Source: Whitmania pigra (Eukaryota > Annelida > Clitellata > Hirudinida > Haemopidae). Taken from it: 64,000 nucleotides of DNA. The translations under genes were made by a program, and so were the position numbers. Below are positions 37,007 through 47,879 of the stretch, piece by piece. The stretch's first letter is position 1; each line of letters starts with the position of its first letter. The stretch lies in NCBI GenBank assembly GCA_021613335.1, contig JAJTWR010000245.1, positions 1,432,501 through 1,496,500 of the forward strand, given 5' to 3'. The notes under the pieces are model-generated. The model had not been told where the DNA came from and made no database searches. It saw only the letters and a program-made list of their open reading frames with translations.

Positions 37007-37122
37007 CCCGTATGAGGACTTTAAATATTCGGGTGATGCTTTTTTGATGATGGTTCTAGAAAGTGTCGGAGGGCTAAATAAAATCTTTGAAAAGTAGTAG
37101 TAGTAGTAGTAGTAGTAGTAGC
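35851..37122 (+). mobile_element. 5'-truncated R2/R4-group non-LTR retrotransposon
   Basis: Begins inside the reverse transcriptase region right at the end of a TAA microsatellite and continues through the C-terminal ORF, a short 3' UTR (37,007-37,095) and a (TAG)n tail at about 37,096-37,122. A restriction-like endonuclease, not an apurinic one, defines the group. Truncation at the 5' end and a simple-repeat 3' tail are usual for target-primed insertion. Insertion beside TAA repeats recalls the Dong element of the R4 clade, but the clade is not settled by what I can see. Confidence 0.85.
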
Positions 37123-37239
37123 ATTAAAATCTTGATTCCTTAATCTTATAGTTTTAAGAGTAGAACGAGAAGCAATGATATTAGCGTCAACTTTACATCT
37201 TTTAGCTTACCATGTCAACAATTACATGCGAATAATTTA

Positions 37240-37745
<506 letters not shown>

Positions 37746-38030
37746 TTTTGTTCCAAAATAAATATTCAGTATTTTAAAACATTATGTTTTAATTATTTAC
37801 TTGTTTGACGTTTTCTTGTGCTATTCTTAACGAAATTGTTAATAATAAATGCCAAAACACCTGTTTCAGAATATTATTGATTTATTTATCGTTTCTGCGT
37901 AATGAAAAACAAGATTATATACTACCAATGTACATCCCAGCTTTTGCCATACGACCCTAAATTAAGAAAACTCGATGATGTGCATGTCATTTTAATGAAT
38001 TTCACTTTAACTTTTTCACGGTTAAGTTTT

Positions 38031-38038
38031 CTATAAAT
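38031..38038 (+). promoter_or_regulatory. TATA-like box of copy J
   Basis: CTATAAAT about 40 nt before the ATG at 38,077. Confidence 0.6.
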
Positions 38039-38076
38039 TGTTGAATTTCAGTAAGACTTTTGTGAATTTGAAGAAA

Positions 38077-38601
38077 ATGAGAAGCCTACATATCTTCCTC
38101 GTTGCTATTATGATTGTTTGTTTAATGGGTTAGTTATTTTGCTCATTATTGCTTTACTATTATTAAGATACTTTTAATAAAATATAATTTTAAAAAATTG
38201 ATTATCAAAAAATTGTAAAACATTTTATGTTTGACGTGCGTCATAATTATTGTAACATGTAGGTGTTGCGTATTCTCAGACATGCAGAATGGTGAGTGTC
38301 ATCAAAATTTTTTAATTTAACTGCTTATTGAAACTTAACCAGCAATATGATTAATCACAAATAATGCCTGGTCGCAGCACTATCAATGTGGCCCTTTCGG
38401 AATTTGCCTAAATGGTAAATGCGGTTAGTAAATCTTCCCAAACTGATATTATACAAACAAAATAAATTTTATTAATTGTTCATATAAGCACATAATACTA
38501 ACTTAATAGTAACTTATATCATTTATTTAAATTTTACTATGCAAATGCATAAATACTGCATTAACATAACTTCTAAAACAGTAACGCGCAGAGGAGGTTA
38601 A
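38077..38601 (+). CDS. secreted 4-Cys peptide, 48 aa, plus-strand copy (J)
   Basis: Exon 1 is 38077-38128 (leader MRSLHIFLVAIMIVCLM), exon 2 38263-38291 (VAYSQTCRM), exon 3 38378-38423 (HYQCGPFGICLNGKC plus G) and exon 4 38582-38601 (ends TRRGG, stop TAA). Coding length is 147 nt, in frame. It is the only family member on this strand. Promoter side, exon 1 and intron 1 are almost identical to copy K, whereas exons 2-4 and introns 2-3 match copy F, so the gene is a mosaic with a join near the end of intron 1. The mature peptide should equal that of F. Function is unknown. Confidence 0.87.
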
Positions 38602-38859
38602 GCTGAACTTGACAAAGTTTGAATATTCAGTGCTACAAGAACGTCCTATCACGTCTTTATGCTGACATCAACTCGATAAAATTTAAATTGTTAAACTTAA
38701 TTCATTAATTTCCTTGATTTACACTAAAATAAAATAAATTCGAAAAAATCTGCGATAAAATTGATCAGATAATATTTGATCTGGTTTTATTTCCCAGGTA
38801 CAGTTTATCCCAGCATTAAGACTAAGTTAACTTAACACTTGGAAAATAGATAATAGAAA

Positions 38860-39950
38860 TAAATAAATTTGGTATTAAATACAATAACGTTGTTATTATT
38901 TATTTTTATTATAAATTAGTGGCAAATAATACTCTATAAAGCTACAGAGAAACTTTATTCGCAGCCCAATACTTCGGAACCAAAAGGGGACTGAAATAAA
39001 TCGCTAATATCTTCAAAGTTCGTATTCGTCTGTAAAATCGCGTAACTCGAAATCCCTCTCGAACACCAATATCCCGTCTTCCCGGACTGTTATCCCCAGT
39101 CCTTGTACACTCGAATAAGGCGTCACAACACCTCCGCAACAGTCGAAGAGTCTTCCAGAGCTTTGAGGCTTAATCTCGTTGATCGACTAAGAAGTATAAG
39201 CTGTGGATCCTGTAGATTTGGCAGCTGGAAGCGTCTTCCTTCTCTTACCCGACCTCTGGGTCTTCTCGGGGGTTGTGCCGTTGTTTGTCCATTTGTTGAA
39301 AATAGAATAGTCACTGAAGTTGCGATGGGATCCGGCCCCGTATCTGGGTCTCAATTACTCAACGTGCCTCTTCCATTTAGGACGCTCCACATAATCAGGG
39401 CGTGTTCAATTCCACGGCGAGGCTTATCTTTGGATCCAGAACCACTAAGCGCATCACACTGGCAATGAAGAGTTTATGCTGGTTTAAAATACCGTACATG
39501 GTACCATGTAAAATTTCTTCAATAATATACAAAGTCTTATACTATTATGCACCAAAATATATCTCCTACTCACTGGTGAAAACAGCAACAACATCTAGAC
39601 GAGCACCAATTCGCTCTTCATCTTCCTTATTCCATGGTCCTACAATGTCAAGTTTGGTGACCTGTCCTTATATGTCATAGAACCCAACAATTTGCTTTTC
39701 CTGCTCATGTTAGAACTGCCGCAAAATATTTTTGAGCTCTTACATGCTCAACTACAGATTCATTTTTTTGTAATCAGTGCTATTCATAATCAAATTAAAC
39801 TACTTTTATTATAGTTACTAACTTTATACTGGTTTCATTCCATATTATTAATTTTGATTTTTTTTGTTTTCTTTTACTTTATAATTTGAGTTTTATTTTA
39901 GTGATTTCCTCTGACTGTTGCATTGCCTTAACATTCTAGAAAAAAAAGTA
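38860..39950 (+). mobile_element. degenerate CR1-like LINE fragment
   Basis: The frame at 39,402-39,680 reads STARLIFGSRTTKRITLAMKS and later APKYISYSLV, the reverse transcriptase C-terminal pattern of CR1-type elements. A broken C-terminal tail and AT-rich 3' end follow to about 39,950. The 5' part is shared with 26.2 kb. The open 121-codon frame at 39,103-39,468 lies in another frame and is not conserved in the sister copies. Confidence 0.8.
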
Positions 39951-40256
39951 CTTTGTATGAAGTGGAAGCTTTGAGATGGTTTATAATTTTAAAGTCTAAA
40001 TAAAAATTTCCCAAGTGTAAAGTCTAAGTTAACTTAGTTTTAATGCTAGGATAAATTGTACCTGGGAAATAAAAGCAGATCAAATATTATCTGATCAATT
40101 TTATTGCAGATTTTCTCGAATTTATCATATTTTAATATAAATCAAAGAAATGAATGAATTAAGTTTAACAATTTCAATTTATCAAGTTGATGTCAGCATA
40201 AAGACGTGATAGGGCGTTCTTGCAGCACTGATTATTCAAACTTTGCCAAGTTCAGC

Positions 40257-40783
40257 TTAACCTCTGTACTGTACTGTTTTAGAAGTTATGTTAATGCAGT
40301 ATTTATACATTTGCATAGTAAAATTCAAATAAATGATATAAGTTACTATTAAGTTAATATTATGTGTTTATATGAATAATTAATAAAATTTATTTTCTTT
40401 TTTTATATCATCAGTTTGGAAAGTTTTACTAACCGCATTGACCATTTAAGCAAATTCTGGTAGTGTCACATTGAGAGTGCTGCGACCAAGCATTATTTGT
40501 GATTAATCATATTGCTAGTTAATAAGTTTCAATTAACAATTATTTTAAGAAATTTTGATAACACTCACATTTTGGCATTTCTGAGAATACGCAACACCTA
40601 CATGTTACAATAATTATGACGCACGTCAAACATAAAATGTTTTACAATTTTTTGATAATCAATTTTTTAAAATCATATTTTATTAAAAGTATCTTAATAA
40701 TAGTAAATCAATAATGAGCAAAATAACTAACCCATTAAACAAACAATCATGATAGCAACGAGGAAGATATGTAGGCTTCTCAT
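40257..40783 (-). CDS. secreted 4-Cys peptide, 47 aa (K)
   Basis: Exon 1 is 40783-40732 (leader MRSLHIFLVAIMIVCLM), exon 2 40597-40569 (VAYSQKCQN), exon 3 40479-40434 (HSQCDTTRICLNGQC plus G) and exon 4 40273-40257 (ends QYRG, stop TAA). Coding length 144 nt, in frame. Cysteine spacing is standard. The terminal Arg-Gly would give an Arg-amide. Intron 1 is nearly the same as in copy J. Function is unknown. Confidence 0.87.
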
Positions 40784-40820
40784 TTTTCCGGATTCACAAA
40801 AGTCTCACTGAAATTCAACA

Positions 40821-40828
40821 ATTTATAG
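40821..40828 (-). promoter_or_regulatory. TATA-like box of copy K
   Basis: CTATAAAT on the minus strand about 40 nt before the ATG. Confidence 0.6.
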
Positions 40829-41094
40829 AAAACTTAACTATGAAAAAGTTAAAGTAAAAATAATTAAAATGACATGCACATCATCGATGTTTCTTAATTT
40901 ATGGTCGTATGGCAAAGGCTGGGATGTGCATTTCTTGTTTATAATCTTGTTTTTCATTACATAGAAACTATAAATAATGCAATAATATTCTGAAACAGGT
41001 GTTTTGGCATTTATTAACAATTTCGTTAAAATGGCACAAGAAAACGTCTAACAAGTAAATACTTAAAACGTAATGTTTTAAAATAGTGAATATT

Positions 41095-41470
41095 TATTTT
41101 GGAACAATGTGGCTTTCTATTTATCGAACTATGCAAACCAATGTTGGAAACCGATCTCAACATATGTCTTTTTTTATCGTTCTTGTTGTTATTTTTATTA
41201 TTATTCGTATTATTATTATTGCTAATTTTGTCATTATTATTATTATTGTTGCCGTCGTCATCGTCATCATCATCATCATCATCATCACGACGATCAGGCT
41301 TAAAGTTCTTAGTTAGGCATAACCCGAAAGCACCTGCTGCATGAAATAATACATTTGAAAACTTTTCAAAATGCGATTATGGACATATGTTACTTTGTCA
41401 TTCTATTTGCATTTGCTTATTAATGTTCGTATTTGTATGTATTGTTGTTCCTAAATTATTCGCATTTAAA
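41095..41470 (-). repeat. shared upstream module (copy K)
   Basis: TTATTATTCGTATTATTATT stretch, short (ATC)n at 41,257-41,286, then the GGCATAACCCGAAAGCACCT segment. Confidence 0.75.
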
Positions 41471-41519
41471 ATAAATGGTGTAAAGTTGAAGCTAATATCA
41501 TTGCTTCACTCTTAAAACT

Positions 41520-41790
41520 ATATAATAATAATAACAGCTTAATAATAAATGTAATTAATAAATTAATAATAAATTAATGGCTAAGTAAATAATTTTATTA
41601 CCACATTTGTGGGATTGCAAGTGTTGCATTGTTTTATTACCTGTAATTCCTGATTTTAATAATAATAATAATAACAGCTTAATAATAAATTAATGGCTAT
41701 GTAAATAATTTCATTACCACATTTATGGGATTGCAAGTGTTGCATTGCTTTATTACCTGTAATTCCTAATTATAATAATAACAATATTAA
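41520..41790. repeat. local tandem duplication of an AT-rich unit
   Basis: A unit of about 115 bp containing TTTGTGGGATTGCAAGTGTT and TTATTACCTGTAATTCCTxATT occurs twice (about 41,578-41,660 and 41,693-41,775). Confidence 0.8.
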
Positions 41791-41819
41791 TAACAGCTTA
41801 ATAATAAATGTAATTATTA

Positions 41820-41879
41820 ATAAATTATTATTATTAATTATTATTATTATTATTAATATTATTATTATTATTATTATTA

Positions 41880-41973
<94 letters not shown>

Positions 41974-41985
41974 TTATTATTATTA

Positions 41986-42025
<40 letters not shown>

Positions 42026-42033
42026 TATTATTA
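41820..42033. repeat. (TTA)n microsatellite
   Basis: About 210 bp of TTA units, forming the core of an interspersed repeat copy whose 3' block follows at 42,034. Confidence 0.96.
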
Positions 42034-42320
42034 TTGCAAGTATGCAATGGAGCATAAATAATTGATGTTAGTCAACAAGGCAATAAAACTTTCACGGCTG
42101 AGTAAATTTTGAGACGCAATTTCAAGTGAAAATCGTCCATAAGTTTAAAATATTAATTAAATTACTATTTGATAATATTGAAATAACCCCGGAGTTTATA
42201 AATTTTGCAACGAATCCATCCCTGAAGCCTTATATAAGTTAACGAAACTGAATAACAGAAGTTAAATGTTTGAGGATTAAGATACTTAAGGATTCAAATG
42301 GATATTTGGGCTTCTGATTT
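42034..42320 (+). repeat. interspersed repeat, 3' block
   Basis: GTATGCAATGGAGCATAAAT, the CTTTCACGGCTGAGTAAATT block and a shortened CCGGAGTTTATAAATTTTGC module, interrupted at about 42,338 by the SINE. Confidence 0.8.
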
Positions 42321-42337
42321 GTCTAGACTCTTACTTA

Positions 42338-42563
42338 CTGCGGCGTGCACGTTAGCTGAATGTGTTACGTGCCTGCGTATGGCGGTAATGACAACAGTCG
42401 TAATGTGTCGTGTTCGAAACCCAGCCTGCACTGCCGCCAGCGCCCTTGGGAAGGAGCGCTATATTAAGAATAAGCTTTATAGCTTAGAAGGTTACAAGAA
42501 GCTCTTCTGATGCTATGCTTATGGCGCTATTTAAATGAAGTTACAATTACTATTACAATTACT
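42338..42563 (+). mobile_element. tRNA-derived SINE
   Basis: GC-rich unit with an A-box-like TTAGCTGAATGTGTTACG and a B-box GTTCGAAAC 40-60 bp further on, followed by a unique body (GCGCCCTTGGGAAGGAGCGC) and a tail of ATTACAATTACT units. A second copy lies inverted at 52.69 kb. It sits inside the interspersed repeat: the sequence after it (CTGTTTGTCAGATTAGGTAA) continues the repeat seen uninterrupted at 25.50 kb. Confidence 0.85.
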
Positions 42564-42890
42564 GTTTGTCAGATTAGGTAACTAGTGAGATGCGTTTTGT
42601 AGCAATAATAACGAGACCATGTGCATGTAGAAGATACCAAACATAATTAAATATAAATTTAATTACAATAACAATATAAACTTAATTAATTCCGCAACCA
42701 CGTGTACAACAGTATTTCGTAAAATATTGTACTTTAGAAGTTTATTAAATGTTTTTAAATGCTGAGTAAATATTGAGACGTAATTTCAATGGAAATTATA
42801 AATAAGTTTAAAATACTATTAGATAATATTTCGTAAAATATTATACTTTACTAGAAGTTCATTAAATATTTTTAGACGCTGAAGGCATTT
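42563..42890 (+). repeat. interspersed repeat continued after the SINE
   Basis: CAGATTAGGTAACTAGTGAG and the GCATGTAGAAGATACCAAA segment match 25.51-25.63 kb, followed by two pieces of TTTCGTAAAATATT sequence. Confidence 0.75.
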
Positions 42891-42891
42891 T

Positions 42892-43180
42892 AGGCCACAG
42901 TGCAAAATATTTTTGAGCTCTTTGGTGCTCAACTAAAGACTCATTGTTTTAATCAATTCTATTCATAATCAAATTAAACTACTTTTATTATAGTTTTTTT
43001 TTTAACTTTCTACTGTTTTTATTCCATATTATTAATTTTGATTTTTTTAGAACATTGTATTAATATTGCAATTAAGAACATTGTATTAATAAATTTATTT
43101 TCTTTTACTTTATAATTTGAGTTTTATTTTATTGATTTCCTCTGACTGTTGTATTGCCTTAACATCCTAGAATAAAAAGC
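42892..43180 (+). mobile_element. 3' end of a CR1-like LINE
   Basis: Same terminal region as at 23.1 kb (AATATTTTTGAGCTCTTTGG, CTCTGACTGTTGTATTGCCT), joined to the 3' duplicon of copy L. Confidence 0.68.
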
Positions 43181-43487
43181 ACTTTGTAAGAAGTGGACGC
43201 TTTGAGATGGTTTATAATGTTAAAGTCTAAATAACAATTTCCCAAGTGTAAAGTCTTAGTTAACTTAGTCTTAATGCTAAGATAAACTTTACCTGGGAAA
43301 TAAATCCAGATCAAATATATCTGATCAATTTTATTGCAGATTTTTTAAAATTTATTTTATTTTAATGTAAATCAAGGAAATGAATGAATTTAGTTTTACA
43401 ATTTAAATTTTATCGAGTTGATGTCAGCATAAAGACGTGATAGGACGTTCTTGTAGCACTGAATATTCAAACTTTGTCAAGTTCAGC

Positions 43488-44009
43488 TTAACCTCCGTTG
43501 GCTTCTGTTTTAGAAGTTATGTTATTGCAACATTTAAGAAATACATCGTACAACTCAAATAAATGATAAAAGTTAATATTATATATTTATATGAACAATC
43601 AATAAAATATATTTTATTTGTATATCATCAGTATTGGAAGTTTTACTAACGGCATAGACGATTTCTGCAAATTTTGGAACGGCCACATTGATGGTGCTGC
43701 GGCCAAACATTGTTTGTGATTAATCATATTGCTGGTTATTAAGTTTCAATTAACAAATATATTAAAAAACTTTGATTCACTCACCGTTGTGCATGACTGA
43801 GAATACGCAACACCTACATGTTACAATAATTAAGTATGACCCAAGTCAAGCATACAATGTTTTAAAATTGTTTGATAATCACTATTTATTAAAATTTAGA
43901 TAATTTAAATTAAGATAATCTTAATACTATAATGCAACAATGAGCAAAATAACTAACCCAATAGACAAACAATCATGATAGCAACGAGGAAGATATGTAG
44001 GCTTCTCAT
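43488..44009 (-). CDS. secreted 4-Cys peptide, 47 aa (L)
   Basis: Exon 1 is 44009-43958 (leader MRSLHIFLVAIMIVCLL), exon 2 43813-43785 (VAYSQSCTT), exon 3 43696-43651 (HHQCGRSKICRNRLC) and exon 4 43504-43488 (ends ANGG, stop TAA). Coding length 144 nt, in frame. Exon 3 ends in C rather than G, so the residue after Cys4 becomes Gln instead of Gly; the GTTAGT donor is kept. Intron 1 resembles copy F. Function is unknown. Confidence 0.86.
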
Positions 44010-44046
44010 TTTTTCAGATTCACAAACGTCTTACTGAAATTCAACA

Positions 44047-44054
44047 ATTTATAG
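44047..44054 (-). promoter_or_regulatory. TATA-like box of copy L
   Basis: CTATAAAT on the minus strand about 40 nt before the ATG. Confidence 0.6.
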
Positions 44055-44861
44055 AAAACTTAACCGTGAAAAAGTTAAAGTGAAAATAATAAAAATGACA
44101 TGCACATCATCGATGTTTCTTAATTTATGATCATAAGGCAAAGGCTAGGATATATATTGGTAGCATATAATCTTATTTTTCATTACATAAAAACGATAAA
44201 TGAAGCAATAATATTCTGAAACAGGTGTTTTAGCATTTATTAATTTATTAAGAATGACGCAAGAAAAAGTCAAACAAGTAAATAATTAAAACATAATGTT
44301 TTAAAATACTGAATATTTATTTTGGAACAAAATGGCTTTCTATTTATCAAACTTTTAAGAAGAGATTTGTGAAATTTACATGGACTTGAACGATCTTCAG
44401 AGAGCCAGAACATCTGAAGAACAAATGCTTTATTTAAATGTCATTGTTAAGTAACTTTCAATTCACATGGTTATCCCGAAAGGTGATGGAGTCTTCTAAT
44501 AATTTGGATGATGTTCGTGGAGAGATTGGTTTTGATTAATAATTCATTAGCAACCATAGTAAAGCATTTCTTCTCAAACATTCCTCCAAACTAACTTTTT
44601 TATTAGCTAATTTACATCTGCATCTCAAACATGGAGGAATTTAACACACTCTTAAGATTGAAAGTTTTCGGATAAACCTGGGATATAAAATCAGCTTAAG
44701 TATCTTCCGGTCGTCTTACGAATGCAGATCTAATCCAGATTTACTTTAATTTAATAAAATCAAGGATATAAATAAACTTAGTTTTTGAATTCAAATTTTA
44801 CGGAATTAATTTCAGCACATGGAAATTGCTTCGATTTTCTTGTAGCGCTGACCAATCTTCT

Positions 44862-45403
44862 TCAAGGATTGGTAGTCTTAAAGTATCCTGTTATAGAATT
44901 TGTGTTGTTAGAATGTTTGTTAATCACACAGTAAAATACAAACATTTAGTAAATAGTCACTAATAAGATATTATCAAGCATTTACGTATGTAGTTATTAC
45001 TAAATACATTATTATACATAATATGCTTGGTAAATAAAAATTACTCACCGCATTTGCCATCCTTGCACTTCATACCAAAGTTACATTGACGGTTCTGTGG
45101 GCAAAAATTGTTTGTTACTATTCGTATGTCGTCAATTATTAAGTTTGAGTTACTCATTGAGTCAAGAAAGTTAATAATGCTCACGAGTTTGCATCCTGCC
45201 TGAGCAAACTCAACACCTAAATATTAAATTAATAAACATTAAGTGTGACACAGGTTAAGCATTACAAGGCAATTAAATTTTGTTTAATTAGTGCAAATCA
45301 AGAAATTATAATAATATTAGCAATAATGTGTAAAGGAACAAAATATCTAACCGATTAAACAGACAGCCATGAGAGCAATGAGTAAGAAGTATAGGCTTCT
45401 CAT
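44862..45403 (-). CDS. secreted 4-Cys peptide, 51 aa (M)
   Basis: Exon 1 is 45403-45352 (leader MRSLYFLLIALMAVCLI), exon 2 45216-45185 (VEFAQAGCKL, one codon longer), exon 3 45094-45049 (NRQCNFGMKCKDGKC plus G, donor GTGAGT) and exon 4 44887-44862 (ends YFKTTNP, stop TGA). Coding length 156 nt, in frame. Unlike most relatives the C-terminus is Pro, so no amidation is expected. The TATA element is slightly different (CTATATAA). The 3' part was duplicated as orphan G. Function is unknown. Confidence 0.86.
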
Positions 45404-45440
45404 TTTTCAGATATCTGAGAATCTCTATGCAAATGCAAAT

Positions 45441-45448
45441 TATATAGA
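45441..45448 (-). promoter_or_regulatory. TATA-like box of copy M
   Basis: CTATATAA on the minus strand about 40 nt before the ATG. Confidence 0.5.
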
Positions 45449-45449
45449 A

Positions 45450-47280
45450 ACCGTTCTAGTGGAAATAACTAAAATAATATGCACATGATCGGTGCTTCTT
45501 GATTTATTGTCACATGGCCATGGCTGAGATGGGCATCAATATCAACTAGCTTCTTAGCCTATAACTAATAACATTATTATAATAATAATTGTAATAGCAT
45601 TATAATAGCATTAACTTTTGGAAACAGTTCATTTTGACATTTATCGAACATTTCCAAAAGAATGAAATTAAATTTTGAAATGAAGAGAATATCACATAAA
45701 AGCTTAAACTACATAAATTACAAAATTTATTGCTTATTTGTTGTTATTTTATACTATAATTTTAACTATAGTTTTCGTGTAAATAGTATATGCCGGAAGA
45801 TGATGATTAATAAAAAAAAGCTAAATAAACTTTAAATAAATAAATAAATATCTATATATACATATAATATCTTAAATTAATAAATACTTATTTGTACATT
45901 TTGTAAGAAATAACTTTCTATTTAGCGAACTAAATTTAAAATAGTTTTGAGCATCAAAATAATTCAACGTGTGCCTTTGTTCGAACACGTGTCGCCTGAG
46001 ATACTATAAATCACCAGTTTTAAAATGCTTCAATGAAATTTGCAAAACGCAATTTATGTGTTTTGCATTTCCTTATTTGTTGACTCAATAATGCTGTTCC
46101 TAAGCTTTCTTTCTTGTTTTGTTTGGAAATTCTGACCTTTCATGAATGTCTGTAAATATAAATGAGTTTCACATATTTTACCTTTTAATCTGGAAAAATG
46201 CCAATTCACGTGAACATTTAACTGGATTAGATCAATTTAATCATTTAAATTTTTACTTCGAAAAACAACTCCAGGCGTGTCTTAAAACACGTGACGGAGC
46301 ATGTAATGAAACAACAGTTTGTTTGATATAGCAAAAAAGATGGTCACGAATTACTACTAACACAATGTATTCATTTATATTATAGATATAGAGTGGCACG
46401 GAAATGTAAAGTTTTAAATCGTTTAACTGCTAGCAAATTTTATTATGTTAAGATGTTGAAGTTAGATACAAAAGCTTGGAATCTAGTGTGAGTTGAAGAG
46501 CTGATGGTATCTGGGAGGCAGAGAGTTTGATGGTTCGATTGACAAGAAATGGAGCCTCTGAGGATGGAGCCTTTTTCTTGGCGAATGACCGCGAGACGAT
46601 ATGAATATGTAGCATAATCGTAAATCAAGGACAGTGGCGACGATGTTTGATGGTAACTGAAAGGTAACTATTTAGATTTGATCATGTAATGGTTAAAAAA
46701 TGACTGAAGGTTGCCAAGCAAGAGGTTGTGTCTCGTTTTCCAAACCCGGCAAGGGAAAATGTATGTTAAAAATAATTATAATGATAAGAATAGAAAGATT
46801 GTTTTTTTTATTATTTATTTGATTATAGTCCGTTGCATGACTAAGATGATTTAGAATAGAAAGATTGTAAGAAATTGTTGATTCATTAACAAAAGAAGCT
46901 TAGTTCAACATGGTGGAAATCACGAATATAAGATTTACCTTCCATGCTACCGTTTATAAAGTTTTGTAGTTCATATTTTAGTTCATAGATTCCTTTGAAA
47001 AAGCTTGTAAACGATCATTAATATTAATAGATATATCACTTGATATTGCAAAGTGCTTAGCAACCTCTTTACCCGGTGTAATATGTATGTAAACCCAATT
47101 TACATCAAATGTCCAAGCTTGATCAGTTCAAGATTGAAAACTCTAAGATAACATGTACTTTGGAAATAAAACCAGTCTATTTTAACTGCAAGTCACTTTC
47201 AAATTTATTTCGTTTTAATAGAAATCGAGGAACTATATAAATTTAGTGTTCAATTTCGAAGTTAATTGAATTGGTTTTAG
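45450..47280. other. intergenic DNA between copies M and N
   Basis: AT-rich. Open frames at 46,146-46,331 and 46,443-46,628 show no family features. The TTCCAAACCCGGCAAG segment at about 46,740 and the TTGATATTGC-AAG segment at 47,040 are adjacent at 32.93 kb but separated here by about 285 bp. Confidence 0.45.
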
Positions 47281-47311
47281 CAAAAAGCAATGTTCAAGCA
47301 GCACTTCAAGC

Positions 47312-47828
47312 TCAGCCATGATTCTTCTTCATGTAAACTGTTGTAGAATCAATTTTGTTAGAATGTAATTTACTAATTACGTAATAAAGTTCAAATATTT
47401 GATAAACATTTGCTAATAATTTATAATATTTATTGAAGTATAAAATTAATAATAAATATTATTTATAAATATTAAAGCTTGGTAATTTTTATTAACTAAC
47501 CGCATTGGCCAAAATCATTGCACTTCTTACCAGAGTTACACTCATAGTGCTGTGGACATATTTTGTTATTGTACATAATTTGCCATTAAGTTTCATTTAA
47601 GATAAGAAATTTTGAAATCACTCACATAAGTGCAGAGTGCCTGAGTATATTCAAAACCTAAATTTTAAGTAAAATTATGTATGACACAAGTTAAAACGCA
47701 TTTAAAATTTATTTAAAAATATAACAATAATAATAATAATACCTAATGATAAAATAATGTTGAAAAAATAACTAACTTATTAAACAGACAACCATGATAA
47801 CTAGCAGGATGAAACACAGGCTCCTCAT
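47312..47828 (-). CDS. secreted 4-Cys peptide, 52 aa (N)
   Basis: Exon 1 is 47828-47777 (leader MRSLCFILLVIMVVCLI), exon 2 47657-47626 (FEYTQALCTY), exon 3 47549-47501 (HYECNSGKKCNDFGQC plus G) and exon 4 47337-47312 (ends YMKKNHG, stop TGA). Coding length 159 nt, in frame. Spacing is C-x5-C-x5-C-x5-C. The exon 1/2 junction codon is AGT (Ser) where others have Gly. It is the most diverged member of subfamily 1. Function is unknown. Confidence 0.85.
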
Positions 47829-47865
47829 CTTTTCAGATTTCTAAATGTATCATTGAAACTCCAGC

Positions 47866-47873
47866 ATTTATAG
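47866..47873 (-). promoter_or_regulatory. TATA-like box of copy N
   Basis: CTATAAAT on the minus strand about 40 nt before the ATG. Confidence 0.6.
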
Positions 47874-47879
47874 ACAAAC

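Noticed and set aside
39103..39468. 121-codon plus-strand frame
   Set aside because: It runs out of frame with the recognisable reverse transcriptase C-terminus and is broken in the related copies.
42338..42563. functional tRNA gene
   Set aside because: Only the A- and B-box-like promoter parts resemble a tRNA. I see no cloverleaf with acceptor stem, and a SINE body and tail follow.
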